Source: Verrucomicrobiota bacterium (lineage in GTDB: Bacteria; Verrucomicrobiota; Verrucomicrobiia; Chthoniobacterales; UBA6821). Taken from it: a stretch of DNA of 38,847 nt. The notes under the pieces were generated by a model. The model worked only from the letters and a program-made list of their open reading frames with translations, did not search any database and was not told where the DNA came from. The stretch covers positions 1 through 38,847 of the forward strand of contig WBXH01000006.1 in assembly GCA_008933015.1 (NCBI GenBank), read 5' to 3'. Positions 1 through 8,942 of the stretch are shown in pieces. A program made the position numbers and the translations under genes. The first letter of the stretch is position 1; every line of letters starts with the position of its first letter.

Positions 1-332
1 CGGATTTTATGATCCTGAACAAAGATGAGGATTAATACCCCGTTGGAGGTTTTTTTCTGGCCGATTTTCCACGCCGAATAGATCTGCTGCGTGTAATCCT
101 CCAGCGAAGCTCCCTCGGGTAGCTTGGGATAGAGTACCGCTACAATCTGACTAGAGGTCTGCTTTTCAAATGCCGCAAGACGCTGGTTGAGTTGCGCAAG
201 AAGTCGCGGCGTAATCACCCCCGCTTTATCGGTTACATACTGATCCGGTGCTGGCGGGAGAGTCTCCGCCGAGAGCTTTACGCCGCTCATCCCAAGCAGG
301 ATCAGCAGGATCAGCAAAAGGCGTCGCAGCAT
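1..332 (-). CDS. TPM-domain (YgcG-like) secreted/membrane protein, partial: C-terminus lies beyond the left edge
   Basis: My reverse-strand translation from ATG at 332: MLRRLLLILLILLGMSGVKLSAETLPPAPDQYVTDKAGVITPRLLAQLNQRLAAFEKQTSSQIVVAVLYPKLPEGASLEDYTQQIYSAWKIGQKKTSNGVLILVQDHKI. Signal peptide followed by a typical TPM start; lies next to lemA. Missing from the ORF track because it runs off the window. Confidence 0.85.
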   Translation of the reverse strand, partial: MLRRLLLILLILLGMSGVKLSAETLPPAPDQYVTDKAGVITPRLLAQLNQRLAAFEKQTSSQIVAVLYPKLPEGASLEDYTQQIYSAWKIGQKKTSNGVLILIFVQDHKI

Positions 333-350
333 TTGAATCGGCGTGGAGCT

Positions 351-968
351 TTACTTAGCCGGGTTTGGAGCGGCACCAAAGTCAAATTTCACCGCGGGAG
401 CCGTATCGGCTCCGGCCATTGCTTGAAAGTAGGGCTTCTGCTGGAACCCGAGCAGGCCAGCAAAGAAAACCGTCGGAAGGGTGCGAATCTTTGTGTTGTA
501 GGCCTGCACCGTTGTGTTGAAACGCCCACGCTCCACGGAGATCCGATTCTCCGTTCCCTCGAGCTGGGCCTGCAGATCGCGGAAGTTGGCCGTAGCTTTT
601 AGATCAGGGTAGTTCTCCGACACCATCAGGAGTCTTGAGAGGGCCGTGCCGAGTTGGCCTTGAGCCTGCTGAAACTGGGCTAGTTGCGCAGCATCCGTAG
701 GAGCCTGGTTCTGGTTGATGTTCATCCTGCCGACCGAGGCCCGTGCCTCAGTGACTTGAACGATCGTTGACTTCTCAAAGTTGGCGGCTCCCTGAACGGT
801 CTGAACCAGATTCGGGATCAGATCCGCGCGGCGCTGGTAGACATTCTGAACCTGAGCCCAGGAGGCATCGACAGCCTGGGAGCTGCCAACGAGGCCGTTA
901 TAGCTGCTAACGGCTGCAAGAATCAAAATAACGATGACACCGAGGATGATGAGGAGTGTTTTATTCAT
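351..968 (-). CDS. lemA: LemA family protein
   Basis: 205 aa; N-terminal TM helix, then YNGLVGSSQAVDASWAQVQNVYQRRADLIPNLVQTVQGAANFE, characteristic of LemA. Confidence 0.95.
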   Translation of the reverse strand: MNKTLLIILGVIVILILAAVSSYNGLVGSSQAVDASWAQVQNVYQRRADLIPNLVQTVQGAANFEKSTIVQVTEARASVGRMNINQNQAPTDAAQLAQFQQAQGQLGTALSRLLMVSENYPDLKATANFRDLQAQLEGTENRISVERGRFNTTVQAYNTKIRTLPTVFFAGLLGFQQKPYFQAMAGADTAPAVKFDFGAAPNPAK

Positions 969-1036
969 GGGATGATAGACTAGGGGTGATTGGGAATGGA
1001 TGATAAGGAAAGCAGAAATGAGTCAGTTTTTAGGTT

Positions 1037-2608
1037 TCAGACGCGGGGCATCTCAATACCTGGAGCAGTTTGCTGCATGAGAAGAACGCGGTTAATCGCA
1101 TTCACGTAGGCCCGTGCGGAGGCCTCGATGACGTCGGTGGAGGCCCCTTTTCCAGTGATCAGCCTTCCATCACCGAAGTCAACCTTCAGGGTAACCTCAC
1201 CGAGTGCATCCTGTCCTTCGGTGACTGCCTCAACGAGGTAAACGGCCAGATGACCGGTCTTCTTCACGATCCGGTCGATCGCCTTCATGGCTGCATCGAC
1301 TGCTCCGTTACCGGGGCTCGATTCCTCAATAATCTCTCCGCCATGTCTTAGTTTTACGGTAGCAGTGGGAACGGTGCTCCCGCCGCATACGACCTGCAGC
1401 GACTCCAGTGCATAAGCACCGGTTTCACCGGCAACAGCATCACCAGCGAGGGCAACCAGATCATCGTCGTAGACGAATTTTTTCTTGTCACCAAGCTCCT
1501 TGAATCGGGTGAAGATCGGTGCGATCTCAGCTTCCGTAAGAGTAAGTCCCAACTGCTCAAGACGGGCCACCATGGCATGTCGACCGCTGTGCTTTGTCAA
1601 TGGTAGGTCGGTCCCCCCCCAACCCACGTCGCGGGGATCCATGATTTCATAAGTCTCTCTCATCTTCAGGATGCCATCCTGATGAATGCCAGACCCATGA
1701 GCAAAAGCGTTCTCGCCGATGATGGCCTTGCTACGCGCGACCTGAAGGCCGCTCAGGCGGCTGATTAGGCGAGAGGTCTTCAGGATCTCCTTGGTGGCGA
1801 TTCCGGTGGAAAGTCCTGCAAAGACATCAGGGCGGGTCTTGATCGCCATCACGACTTCTTCAAGCGCGGCGTTTCCGGCCCGCTCACCGATACCATTGAA
1901 AGTCCCCTCGACCTGACGAGCACCGGCTTGGACGGCGGCAAGCGAGTTAGCAACAGCCATGCCGAGATCGTCGTGGCAGTGGACGCTGATCACCGCATTC
2001 TTGATGTCGCGGACATGCTTGCGGAGATAGGTGATCAGATCGGCGTACTGGCCGGGCATGGCATAGCCGACGGTGTCGGGAATATTGACCGTTGTGGCGC
2101 CCGCCTCGATTGCAGCCTGCACGACCTCGGCCAGGAACTCAGGCTCGGTGCGGGAGGCATCCTCTGGGGAGAACTCAACATCCACAGTCATGGACTTGGC
2201 CTGACGTACACCCTCGACAGCCAAGCGGAGAATCTCTTCGTTGGCTTTCTTGAGCTTATGCTCTCGGTGGATCTTGGAGGTCGCTAGGAAGACATGGATG
2301 CGGGCACGCTCACCGGCGGGGAGCAGGGCGCGGCCAGCAGCCTCGATGTCCTTGGGGACGCAGCGCGCGAGGCCGGCAATCACGGGGCCGGTAATCTCGC
2401 GGGCGATCGTCTGCACGGCTTCAAAGTCCCCGTCGCTAATGACAGGAAATCCCGCCTCAATGATATCGACATTGAGGCGAGCAAGTTGCCGGGCGATCTC
2501 GAGTTTTTCACGCAGATTCATCGAGGCACCGGGGCACTGCTCTCCGTCACGCAGAGTCGTATCAAAGATCAGAACCTTATCGGAGTTGATGCCGGTGTCT
2601 GAAATCAT
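1037..2608 (-). CDS. leuA: 2-isopropylmalate synthase
   Basis: 523 aa; LIFDTTLRDGEQCPGASMN, HCHDDLGMAVANSLAAVQAGARQVEGTFNGIGERAGNAALEE and a C-terminal regulatory domain. Confidence 0.96.
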   Translation of the reverse strand: MISDTGINSDKVLIFDTTLRDGEQCPGASMNLREKLEIARQLARLNVDIIEAGFPVISDGDFEAVQTIAREITGPVIAGLARCVPKDIEAAGRALLPAGERARIHVFLATSKIHREHKLKKANEEILRLAVEGVRQAKSMTVDVEFSPEDASRTEPEFLAEVVQAAIEAGATTVNIPDTVGYAMPGQYADLITYLRKHVRDIKNAVISVHCHDDLGMAVANSLAAVQAGARQVEGTFNGIGERAGNAALEEVVMAIKTRPDVFAGLSTGIATKEILKTSRLISRLSGLQVARSKAIIGENAFAHGSGIHQDGILKMRETYEIMDPRDVGWGGTDLPLTKHSGRHAMVARLEQLGLTLTEAEIAPIFTRFKELGDKKKFVYDDDLVALAGDAVAGETGAYALESLQVVCGGSTVPTATVKLRHGGEIIEESSPGNGAVDAAMKAIDRIVKKTGHLAVYLVEAVTEGQDALGEVTLKVDFGDGRLITGKGASTDVIEASARAYVNAINRVLLMQQTAPGIEMPRV

Positions 2609-2640
2609 AGGTCTAGGTATTTTAGAAATCGTGGAGCATG

Positions 2641-2655
2641 CCCGTCATGGACGGG
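2641..2655 (-). promoter_or_regulatory. Stem-loop in leuA leader (CCCGTC-CAT-GACGGG), possible attenuator/sequester hairpin
   Basis: Perfect 6-bp inverted repeat with a 3-nt loop between the candidate leader peptide and leuA. No clear downstream U-tract. Confidence 0.45.
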
Positions 2656-2666
2656 TCAAGACGTTA

Positions 2667-2685
2667 CCCTGTTTAGGAAACAAGG
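2667..2685 (-). promoter_or_regulatory. Stem-loop overlapping the end of the leader ORF (CCUUGUUU-CCU-AAACAGGG)
   Basis: 8-bp stem with one G-U pair and a 3-nt loop. Its 5' arm includes the last Leu codons. Confidence 0.45.
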
Positions 2686-2738
2686 AGAAGAAGGCCGCTG
2701 GCGCGAAGTTCGCAGGCTTTGTCAGCGGCTTGTTTCAT
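2673..2738 (-). CDS. Candidate leucine-rich leader peptide (attenuator) upstream of leuA: MKQAADKACELRASGLLLLVS*
   Basis: ATG at 2738-2736, TAA at 2675-2673. Codons ...GGC CTT CTT CTC CTT GTT TCC TAA give four consecutive Leu, then Val. Lies in the 230-nt leuA 5' region, same strand, and overlaps competing hairpins. Confidence 0.6.
   Translation of the reverse strand: MKQAADKACELRASGLLLLVS
2694..2729 (-). promoter_or_regulatory. Stem-loop inside the leader ORF (GCCGCTG...CAGCGGC)
   Basis: Perfect 7-bp inverted repeat spanning leader codons 4-15, with an inner GCGA/TCGC stem. The 3' arm ends one base into the Gly codon-plus-Leu run junction, just before the Leu codons. Confidence 0.5.
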
Positions 2739-2838
2739 AAACCTAAAATTGCCACAGACCGCACCTACTGGCAACTAATCTCAGGCAGATTGAGTAGGAC
2801 AGCCCCTCCTAAAGGGTTACTGGAGTGGCGGACGGACA

Positions 2839-5064
2839 TTACCCCTCCATTAATGAAGGGATGGTCTTCTCAAAGGTGTCATTGAGATCCCTGACCGGCC
2901 AAGTGTAGACCGAGGCCCCTGTTGTGATCGAGAGATCCGGAACCGCTGTCACGGTGCCAATGAAACGGAAGGAAACGCCACTACTCTTCAACTCAGACTC
3001 AACAAGACTTCTATTTGAAGGAGAAACTGAAATAACGATCCTTCCCTGAGACTCATTAAAGAGATCCACGTCAGCTCTCTGACCGGTCTCTCCAAGATCA
3101 ATGGAGGCCCCGAACTCCGTTCCAAAGCAACTTTCGGCAAGAGCAACAGCAAGTCCACCCTCGGAACAATCATGAGCACTGCAGACAAGTCCCTTGCGGA
3201 TGACGCCTAGCAGGGCGTGATGAATGGCTATTTCCTTTTCAAAATGGAGGACTGGTGGAGCTCCTTCCTTCCGGCCATGGATGGCGAGCAGGTAGTGGGA
3301 TCCACCAAGTTCAGAACCAGTCTCACCGATCAGGATGATCTGATCCCCCTGCCCCTTGAAGGCCTGAGTCGTGAGATGCGCCGCATCATCGATGCGCCCA
3401 ACCATCGAGATGGTCGGAGTCGGATCGATCGCACCAGCGGGACTCTCATTATAGAGGCTGACGTTGCCCCCTGTAACAGGGACGTTGAAGGCACGGCATC
3501 CCTCGGAAATACCCTCCACGGCTGCACGGAGTTGGTAGAAGTTCTCGGGCTTGTGGGGATTGCCAAAGTTGAGGTTGTCGGTGACACCGATCGGTACGGC
3601 TCCTGAGCAGGCTAAGTTACGGGCGCACTCAGCCACCGCGATACGGGCACCGACTAAGGGATCCAGCTTGCAGTAAATGGCGTTACAGTCGGTGGAGGCC
3701 GCAAGAATCTTGTTGGCTTCGCGAACGATAAAGACGGCCGCATCGGAGCCTGGAAGCACAGCAGTTCCCGTGCGGACCATGTGGTCGTACTGGCGCCAGA
3801 CCCAGCGCTTGCTAGCTATGCTTGGGTGAGCAAGGAGGGAAGGGAGTGCCTTCAGCGGATCGGCCTGAGGAACGGATGCCAAATCAAGCGGAGCGGGTGG
3901 GGTGAAGGGCGCCGCCTCACGGCTGTAGAGTGGCCCGTCATCAGCAAGGGCACGGGCGGGAACGTCGACAACAACCTCGTCGCCATTACGCACGCGCATC
4001 TGGCCGTCATCGGTCACAACACCGATCTCGGCATAAGGGAGGTCCCACTTCTCGAAGATCTGCTTGACCGTATCCTCCTGTCCCTTCTTGACGATCACAA
4101 GCATGCGCTCCTGCGACTCGCTAAGGAGAACCTCATAAGGGGTTTGGCCCTTTGCACGCTGGGGCACGAGTTGTATGTCGATCTCAACACCAGTGCCGCC
4201 ACGGCTGGCCGTCTCGCAAGTCGAGCAGGTAAGTCCGGCCGCGCCCATGTCCTGGATGCCGGCAACGCAATCGGTGGCCAAAAGCTCAAGACAGGCCTCA
4301 AGAAGAAGCTTCTCACGGAATGGATCTCCCACCTGAACGGCGGGACGATCTGCTTTCGATTCTTCGGTCAGCTCACGGGAGGCGAATGCGGCACCGGCAA
4401 GACCATCTCGGCCCGTCTCGGCACCGACATAGAAGACCGGGTTGCCAACACCTTCAGCTGCACCGCGCGCGATCTGCTCATGGCGGAGGATACCAAGGCA
4501 GAAGGCGTTCACCAGCGGATTGCCGCTGTAGCTCTCATCAAAATATACTTCGCCGGCGATCGTCGGCAGACCAATGCAGTTTCCGTAGTGGGCGATACCA
4601 GCGACCACTCCCGCGAAGAGTCGGCGGTTGGTCTTGGCTTGCTTGCTGTCACCCTCGATGGATCCGAAGCGAAGGGAATCCATGAGGAATACCGGGCGCG
4701 CTCCCATCGTGAAGATGTCACGGATAATACCACCAACACCTGTGGCCGCTCCCTGAAAAGGTTCCACGGCGCTCGGGTGATTATGGCTCTCGATCTTGAA
4801 GGCCACGGCCCATCCGTCGCCAATATCGATAACCCCGGCATTCTCCTCACCCGCCTTGACCAAGACGCTGGGTCCGGTGGTCGGGAATTTGCGGAGCTCG
4901 GGACGCGAGTTTTTATAAGAACAGTGCTCGCTCCACATGACCGAGAAGACACCGAGCTCCTCAAAGCTCGGCTCGCGGCCCAGTATGGAGAGAACTTTCT
5001 CGTACTCTTCAGGGGAGAGTCCGTGCTTGGCAATGAGTTCGGGAGTGATCTTAGGATTGGCCAT
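2839..5064 (-). CDS. purL: Phosphoribosylformylglycinamidine synthase subunit PurL
   Basis: Starts [25 protein letters not shown]; contains [40 protein letters not shown] and [19 protein letters not shown]. The ORF track starts at 5112; ATG at 5064 is more likely. Confidence 0.96.
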   Translation of the reverse strand: MANPKITPELIAKHGLSPEEYEKVLSILGREPSFEELGVFSVMWSEHCSYKNSRPELRKFPTTGPSVLVKAGEENAGVIDIGDGWAVAFKIESHNHPSAVEPFQGAATGVGGIIRDIFTMGARPVFLMDSLRFGSIEGDSKQAKTNRRLFAGVVAGIAHYGNCIGLPTIAGEVYFDESYSGNPLVNAFCLGILRHEQIARGAAEGVGNPVFYVGAETGRDGLAGAAFASRELTEESKADRPAVQVGDPFREKLLLEACLELLATDCVAGIQDMGAAGLTCSTCETASRGGTGVEIDIQLVPQRAKGQTPYEVLLSESQERMLVIVKKGQEDTVKQIFEKWDLPYAEIGVVTDDGQMRVRNGDEVVVDVPARALADDGPLYSREAAPFTPPAPLDLASVPQADPLKALPSLLAHPSIASKRWVWRQYDHMVRTGTAVLPGSDAAVFIVREANKILAASTDCNAIYCKLDPLVGARIAVAECARNLACSGAVPIGVTDNLNFGNPHKPENFYQLRAAVEGISEGCRAFNVPVTGGNVSLYNESPAGAIDPTPTISMVGRIDDAAHLTTQAFKGQGDQIILIGETGSELGGSHYLLAIHGRKEGAPPVLHFEKEIAIHHALLGVIRKGLVCSAHDCSEGGLAVALAESCFGTEFGASIDLGETGQRADVDLFNESQGRIVISVSPSNRSLVESELKSSGVSFRFIGTVTAVPDLSITTGASVYTWPVRDLNDTFEKTIPSLMEG

Positions 5065-5081
5065 GTAAGTAAAATTCGGGG

Positions 5082-5789
5082 TTACTTCTTGGCGTCGTGC
5101 GAAGCCGTCCACTCGATCATCGACTGGAAGATACCGCGACCATCGGTACCACCGAGGATAGGATCACAGACACGCTCGGGATGCGGCATGAGTCCGAAGA
5201 CATTGCGGCCGTGGCTGCAGATACCGGCGATGTTACCCAGCGAACCATTCGGATTCGCTTCCAGAGTCACGTTGCCTGAAGCGTCGCAGTAACGGACAAG
5301 GATCTGAGCATTGGCCTCCAACTGCTTCATGGTCTCAGGATCCGCAAAATAGTTTCCCTCGCCGTGGGCGATCGGGATGTCGAGGACCTGTCCTTCGTGA
5401 AGAACAGAAGTAAAGGGGGCGTCGGTGTTCTCGACGCGAAGTTGGAGATTCTCGCAGCGGAACAGCAGACCGTTATTGCGCAACAGTGTGCCGGGAAGGA
5501 GACCAGCTTCGCAAAGAATCTGAAATCCGTTGCAGATACCGAGCACGAGAACACCGGAATCAGCCGCAGTTCGGACGGCTCCCATGATGGGGGAGAATCG
5601 TGCTATCGATCCGCATCGCAGGTAATCACCGTAGGAGAACCCACCAGGAAGGACGATGGCATCATAGCCGGTAAGGGAGGTCTCCTTGTGCCAGACAATC
5701 TCGGCCATCACACCGGGAAAAGAAGCCAAGGCTGCCTGGCAATCGGTGTCGCAATTCGAACCGGGAAATTGAATGACAGCAACACGCAT
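5082..5789 (-). CDS. purQ: Phosphoribosylformylglycinamidine synthase subunit PurQ (glutaminase)
   Basis: [21 protein letters not shown]...[23 protein letters not shown]...[19 protein letters not shown]. The track's 317-aa ORF overextends the N-terminus into purS. Confidence 0.95.
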   Translation of the reverse strand: MRVAVIQFPGSNCDTDCQAALASFPGVMAEIVWHKETSLTGYDAIVLPGGFSYGDYLRCGSIARFSPIMGAVRTAADSGVLVLGICNGFQILCEAGLLPGTLLRNNGLLFRCENLQLRVENTDAPFTSVLHEGQVLDIPIAHGEGNYFADPETMKQLEANAQILVRYCDASGNVTLEANPNGSLGNIAGICSHGRNVFGLMPHPERVCDPILGGTDGRGIFQSMIEWTASHDAKK

Positions 5790-5814
5790 GACGGTGGACT
5801 TAGTCGCAACCACC

Positions 5815-6045
5815 TTAGGAAAGAATCCTGAGCGTGTAATCCTCGACCACCGGATTGGAGAGGAGATCGTGACAGATCTCGTGAAGTTGCTTCTCATCGG
5901 CTCCATCGACCTCGATCTCAATCGATTTGCCGATACGGACGGAACGCACTTTTTTGAGGCCAAGATGCTCCATGGCTCGTCCGGCTGCCACACCGGCAGG
6001 GTCAAGGATGGCGGGTTTAGGCATGACGGTGACAACGGCTTTCAT
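5815..6045 (-). CDS. purS: Phosphoribosylformylglycinamidine synthase subunit PurS
   Basis: 76 aa [46 protein letters not shown], PurS-like; immediately precedes purQ-purL. Confidence 0.93.
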   Translation of the reverse strand: MKAVVTVMPKPAILDPAGVAAGRAMEHLGLKKVRSVRIGKSIEIEVDGADEKQLHEICHDLLSNPVVEDYTLRILS

Positions 6046-6181
6046 GAAGAGTGGAAAATCGGGCTTCAGGGGAAAAGGGACAAGGGCAAAATCAAAAAAA
6101 TGAGAGGATCCCCAATCACTAGTAATGAATTCGTTTCGGAAAACTCACACTGAGACTTGAAAATCGGGGGCTTCCCATGAT

Positions 6182-6216
6182 CTACGCACGATTTCTCGGG
6201 AGAATCCTTATCGTAG
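6182..6216 (+). promoter_or_regulatory. Nested inverted repeat in the valS 5' region
   Basis: CTACG...CGTAG enclosing GATTTCTC-GG-GAGAATC, about 60 nt before the valS start; function unknown. Confidence 0.3.
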
Positions 6217-6278
6217 GGGCTCTGCGAACTTGTTTTTCCCTCCATGGAGATGTTTTCTAATATGCTCTCCGATTTTTT

Positions 6279-8939
6279 ATGTCAGAACTCTCCAAAGCCT
6301 ACGCACCAACAGACGTCGAAACCGAATGGTATGATCGCTGGTGTTCATCGGGTTGCTTCACTGCAGACCCAAATTCCCCTGCACCTCCTTATTCGATTGT
6401 CATCCCTCCCCCCAATGTCACCGGCATCTTGACTCTGGGCCATGTCCTAAATAATACGCTCCAAGACATCCTTGCCCGCAGGGCACGCCAGACCGGGCAC
6501 GAGGTCCTCTGGCTACCGGGCACTGACCACGCAGGCATCGCCACACAGACAGTCGTTGAGCGCCAACTCCGCAAGGAATTGAAAAAAAACCGTCATGACC
6601 TGGGACGGGAGGCCTTCCTTGCAAAAGTCTGGGAGTGGAAGGAGAAGCACGGTGGCATCATTATCGGTCAACTCAAGAAGCTCGGATGCTCCTGCGACTG
6701 GTCACGGGAACGCTTCACCATGGACGAAGCTTATGCCCGCAAGGTGCAGGAGGTCTTCATCGACCTTTATCGGAAAGGGCTGATTTACCGTGGCAAGCGC
6801 ATGGTCAATTGGTGCCCCGTCTCGCTGACGGCCTTAAGCGACGAGGAGGTCGTCCAAAAAAAACAAAAGGGCTACCTCTACCACTTCAAACTGGAGATCG
6901 TGGAATCACCCGGCACCTGGCTTGAAATCGCCACCACCCGCCCCGAAACCATCATGGGCGACACAGCCATTGCCGTGAATCCCAAGGACGAACGCTATGC
7001 ACACCTGATCGGAAAGCACGTGCGTCGCCCCCTTCCCCTCGACTCCCTGGTGGAGCTTCCGATCATCGGTGATGATGCCGTGGATTTTGAGTTCGGCACT
7101 GGCGTCCTCAAGGTGACGCCAGCCCATGACAAAGCTGACTACGAGATCGGACTGAGGCACAATCTACCCATCATCGATATCATGAATGCTGATGGTACCC
7201 TCAATGATCTTGCCGGCGAAGGATTTGCCGGGCTTGACCGATTTGAGGCACGCATCGAGGCGGTGGAACGCCTGAAGGAACTGGGACTCCTAACCAAGGA
7301 GGAACCTCACGAGAACAACGTCGGCTTCAGTGAACGAGCGGACGTTCCGGTCGAACCTCGCCTCAGCGAGCAGTGGTTCCTGAAATATCCAAAAACCATC
7401 GAGGCACGTGATGCTGTCCGTAACGGCCTGATCCGATTCTCCCCCACTCGTTGGGAAAAGGTCTACGACCATTGGCTTGAGAACATTCAGGACTGGTGCA
7501 TCAGTAGACAACTCTGGTGGGGACACCGCATACCGGTCTGGTACGCCCCTGAGGGAAACTCCGAGGCGCCACGAGTCCAGATGGAATCACCAGGCGAGGG
7601 ATGGAAACAGGATAGCGATGTTCTTGACACCTGGTTTTCTTCATGGCTCTGGGCGCATGACACCATGGACGATGCTATCCGCTCGAAATTTTACCCCACG
7701 AGCGTTCTCGTCACGGGCCCGGACATCATCTTTTTCTGGGTTGCACGCATGATCATGGCCGGACTCGAATACACTGGAAAAATCCCATTCAGGGATGTCT
7801 ACTTCACTGGCATTATCCGCGATAAAGCGGGCCGTAAGATGTCCAAAAGCCTTGGCAACTCACCGGATCCACTCGATCTGATTGCCAAATACGGCGCCGA
7901 TGGCCTGCGCTTCGGAATCATCCGTGTTGCCCCTCAGGGTCAGGACATCAAGTTCGACGAGAAGCAGATTGAGGAGGGGAGGAACTTCGCCAACAAGCTC
8001 TGGAATGCTGTCCGCTTCCGCGAAATGCAGGGACCGACCTCACCCGAAACGGATCTTGCAGGACTAGATCTTCCCGACATAGCGATTCACTTGCTTGAGC
8101 GTTTCGACACGATGCACGCCTCCTTGCGTGCAGCGTATCGTGAGTATCGCTTTCATGAAGTGGCGGGCCTTCTTTACGATTTCTTCTGGGGAGACTACTG
8201 CGACTGGTTTGTAGAGGCGGCGAAGCCGATCCTCTACTCGGAGCAAAACAAGGAGTCATCCGCGAGGGTAGCGATCCTTGCCACGATGGATGTCGTGCTC
8301 CCGGGAATACTCAGGCTTCTTCACCCTCTCATGCCTCATTTGACAGAGGAACTCTGGAGACATCTTGGATGCATAGCTCCAGCATCGGCATCGGCATCAG
8401 GAGAGCGCAAAGGCTTCCTTCTCTATACACAGCCGCCCTGCGAGAATCATCTCGAAAGAATTGCTGACGGAAAGATATCAGAGGCAGGAAAGCAGACAAC
8501 GGCCCTCTACAGCGCCATCCACGCCGTGCGCAATCTTCGTGCGGAGTTAAAGATCCCCTCCAAACAGCAGGTTCGTTTTTTACTGGCAGAGAAGGGCGAG
8601 TTTTCTCCCATCCGCTCCTCCATCTTCGCGGCGCTCACCAGAGCCTCCGAAGTTGATGTGATAGAGGGGAATGCCCCGGCTGGCACCCCAAGCGTGGTCA
8701 CCGACATCGGTACCGTGTTCATGCCGCTTGAGGGACTCCTAGACCTTGAGGCAGAAAGGGCGCGCATCACGACTGAAATCGCAAAAGCTGAAGCAGAATT
8801 GGCCAAGGTGAATGCAAAGCTTGCCGACCAGACCTTTGTGGACAAGGTGCCTGCTGCCGTTCTTGAGGATCACCGCCAACGACAGGCTCGCTGGAGCGAG
8901 AAACTCGTCACATTGAAGAGTACGCTCTCCACATTCTAA
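6279..8939 (+). CDS. valS: Valyl-tRNA synthetase
   Basis: 886 aa; class I aaRS signatures PPPNVTGILTLGHVLNNTLQD (HIGH-like) and GRKMSKSLGNSPDPLDLI (KMSKS); C-terminal coiled coil. Confidence 0.97.
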   Translation: MSELSKAYAPTDVETEWYDRWCSSGCFTADPNSPAPPYSIVIPPPNVTGILTLGHVLNNTLQDILARRARQTGHEVLWLPGTDHAGIATQTVVERQLRKELKKNRHDLGREAFLAKVWEWKEKHGGIIIGQLKKLGCSCDWSRERFTMDEAYARKVQEVFIDLYRKGLIYRGKRMVNWCPVSLTALSDEEVVQKKQKGYLYHFKLEIVESPGTWLEIATTRPETIMGDTAIAVNPKDERYAHLIGKHVRRPLPLDSLVELPIIGDDAVDFEFGTGVLKVTPAHDKADYEIGLRHNLPIIDIMNADGTLNDLAGEGFAGLDRFEARIEAVERLKELGLLTKEEPHENNVGFSERADVPVEPRLSEQWFLKYPKTIEARDAVRNGLIRFSPTRWEKVYDHWLENIQDWCISRQLWWGHRIPVWYAPEGNSEAPRVQMESPGEGWKQDSDVLDTWFSSWLWAHDTMDDAIRSKFYPTSVLVTGPDIIFFWVARMIMAGLEYTGKIPFRDVYFTGIIRDKAGRKMSKSLGNSPDPLDLIAKYGADGLRFGIIRVAPQGQDIKFDEKQIEEGRNFANKLWNAVRFREMQGPTSPETDLAGLDLPDIAIHLLERFDTMHASLRAAYREYRFHEVAGLLYDFFWGDYCDWFVEAAKPILYSEQNKESSARVAILATMDVVLPGILRLLHPLMPHLTEELWRHLGCIAPASASASGERKGFLLYTQPPCENHLERIADGKISEAGKQTTALYSAIHAVRNLRAELKIPSKQQVRFLLAEKGEFSPIRSSIFAALTRASEVDVIEGNAPAGTPSVVTDIGTVFMPLEGLLDLEAERARITTEIAKAEAELAKVNAKLADQTFVDKVPAAVLEDHRQRQARWSEKLVTLKSTLSTF

Positions 8940-8942
8940 GAA

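Noticed and set aside
2241-2885. 214-aa plus-strand ORF spanning the leuA/purL intergenic region
   Set aside because: Mostly antisense to leuA with low-complexity Arg/Ser-rich content typical of shadow frames.
5082-6035. 317-aa ORF reaching upstream of purQ
   Set aside because: The extra N-terminus is out-of-frame translation of purS; PurQ starts with [16 protein letters not shown] at 5789.
6106-6132. GGATCC...AATCACTAGTAATGAATTC resembles a cloning-vector polylinker (BamHI/SpeI/EcoRI sites, similar to a T-vector cloning edge).
   Set aside because: It does not match a vector sequence exactly as I remember it, is short, and sits in a normal divergent intergenic region with continuous genes on both sides. 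Probably coincidence; a VecScreen search would settle it.
8380-8400. Short GCATCG-type repeat in valS encoding ASASAS
   Set aside because: In-frame low-complexity insertion in a variable region of ValS; too short to support a special function.
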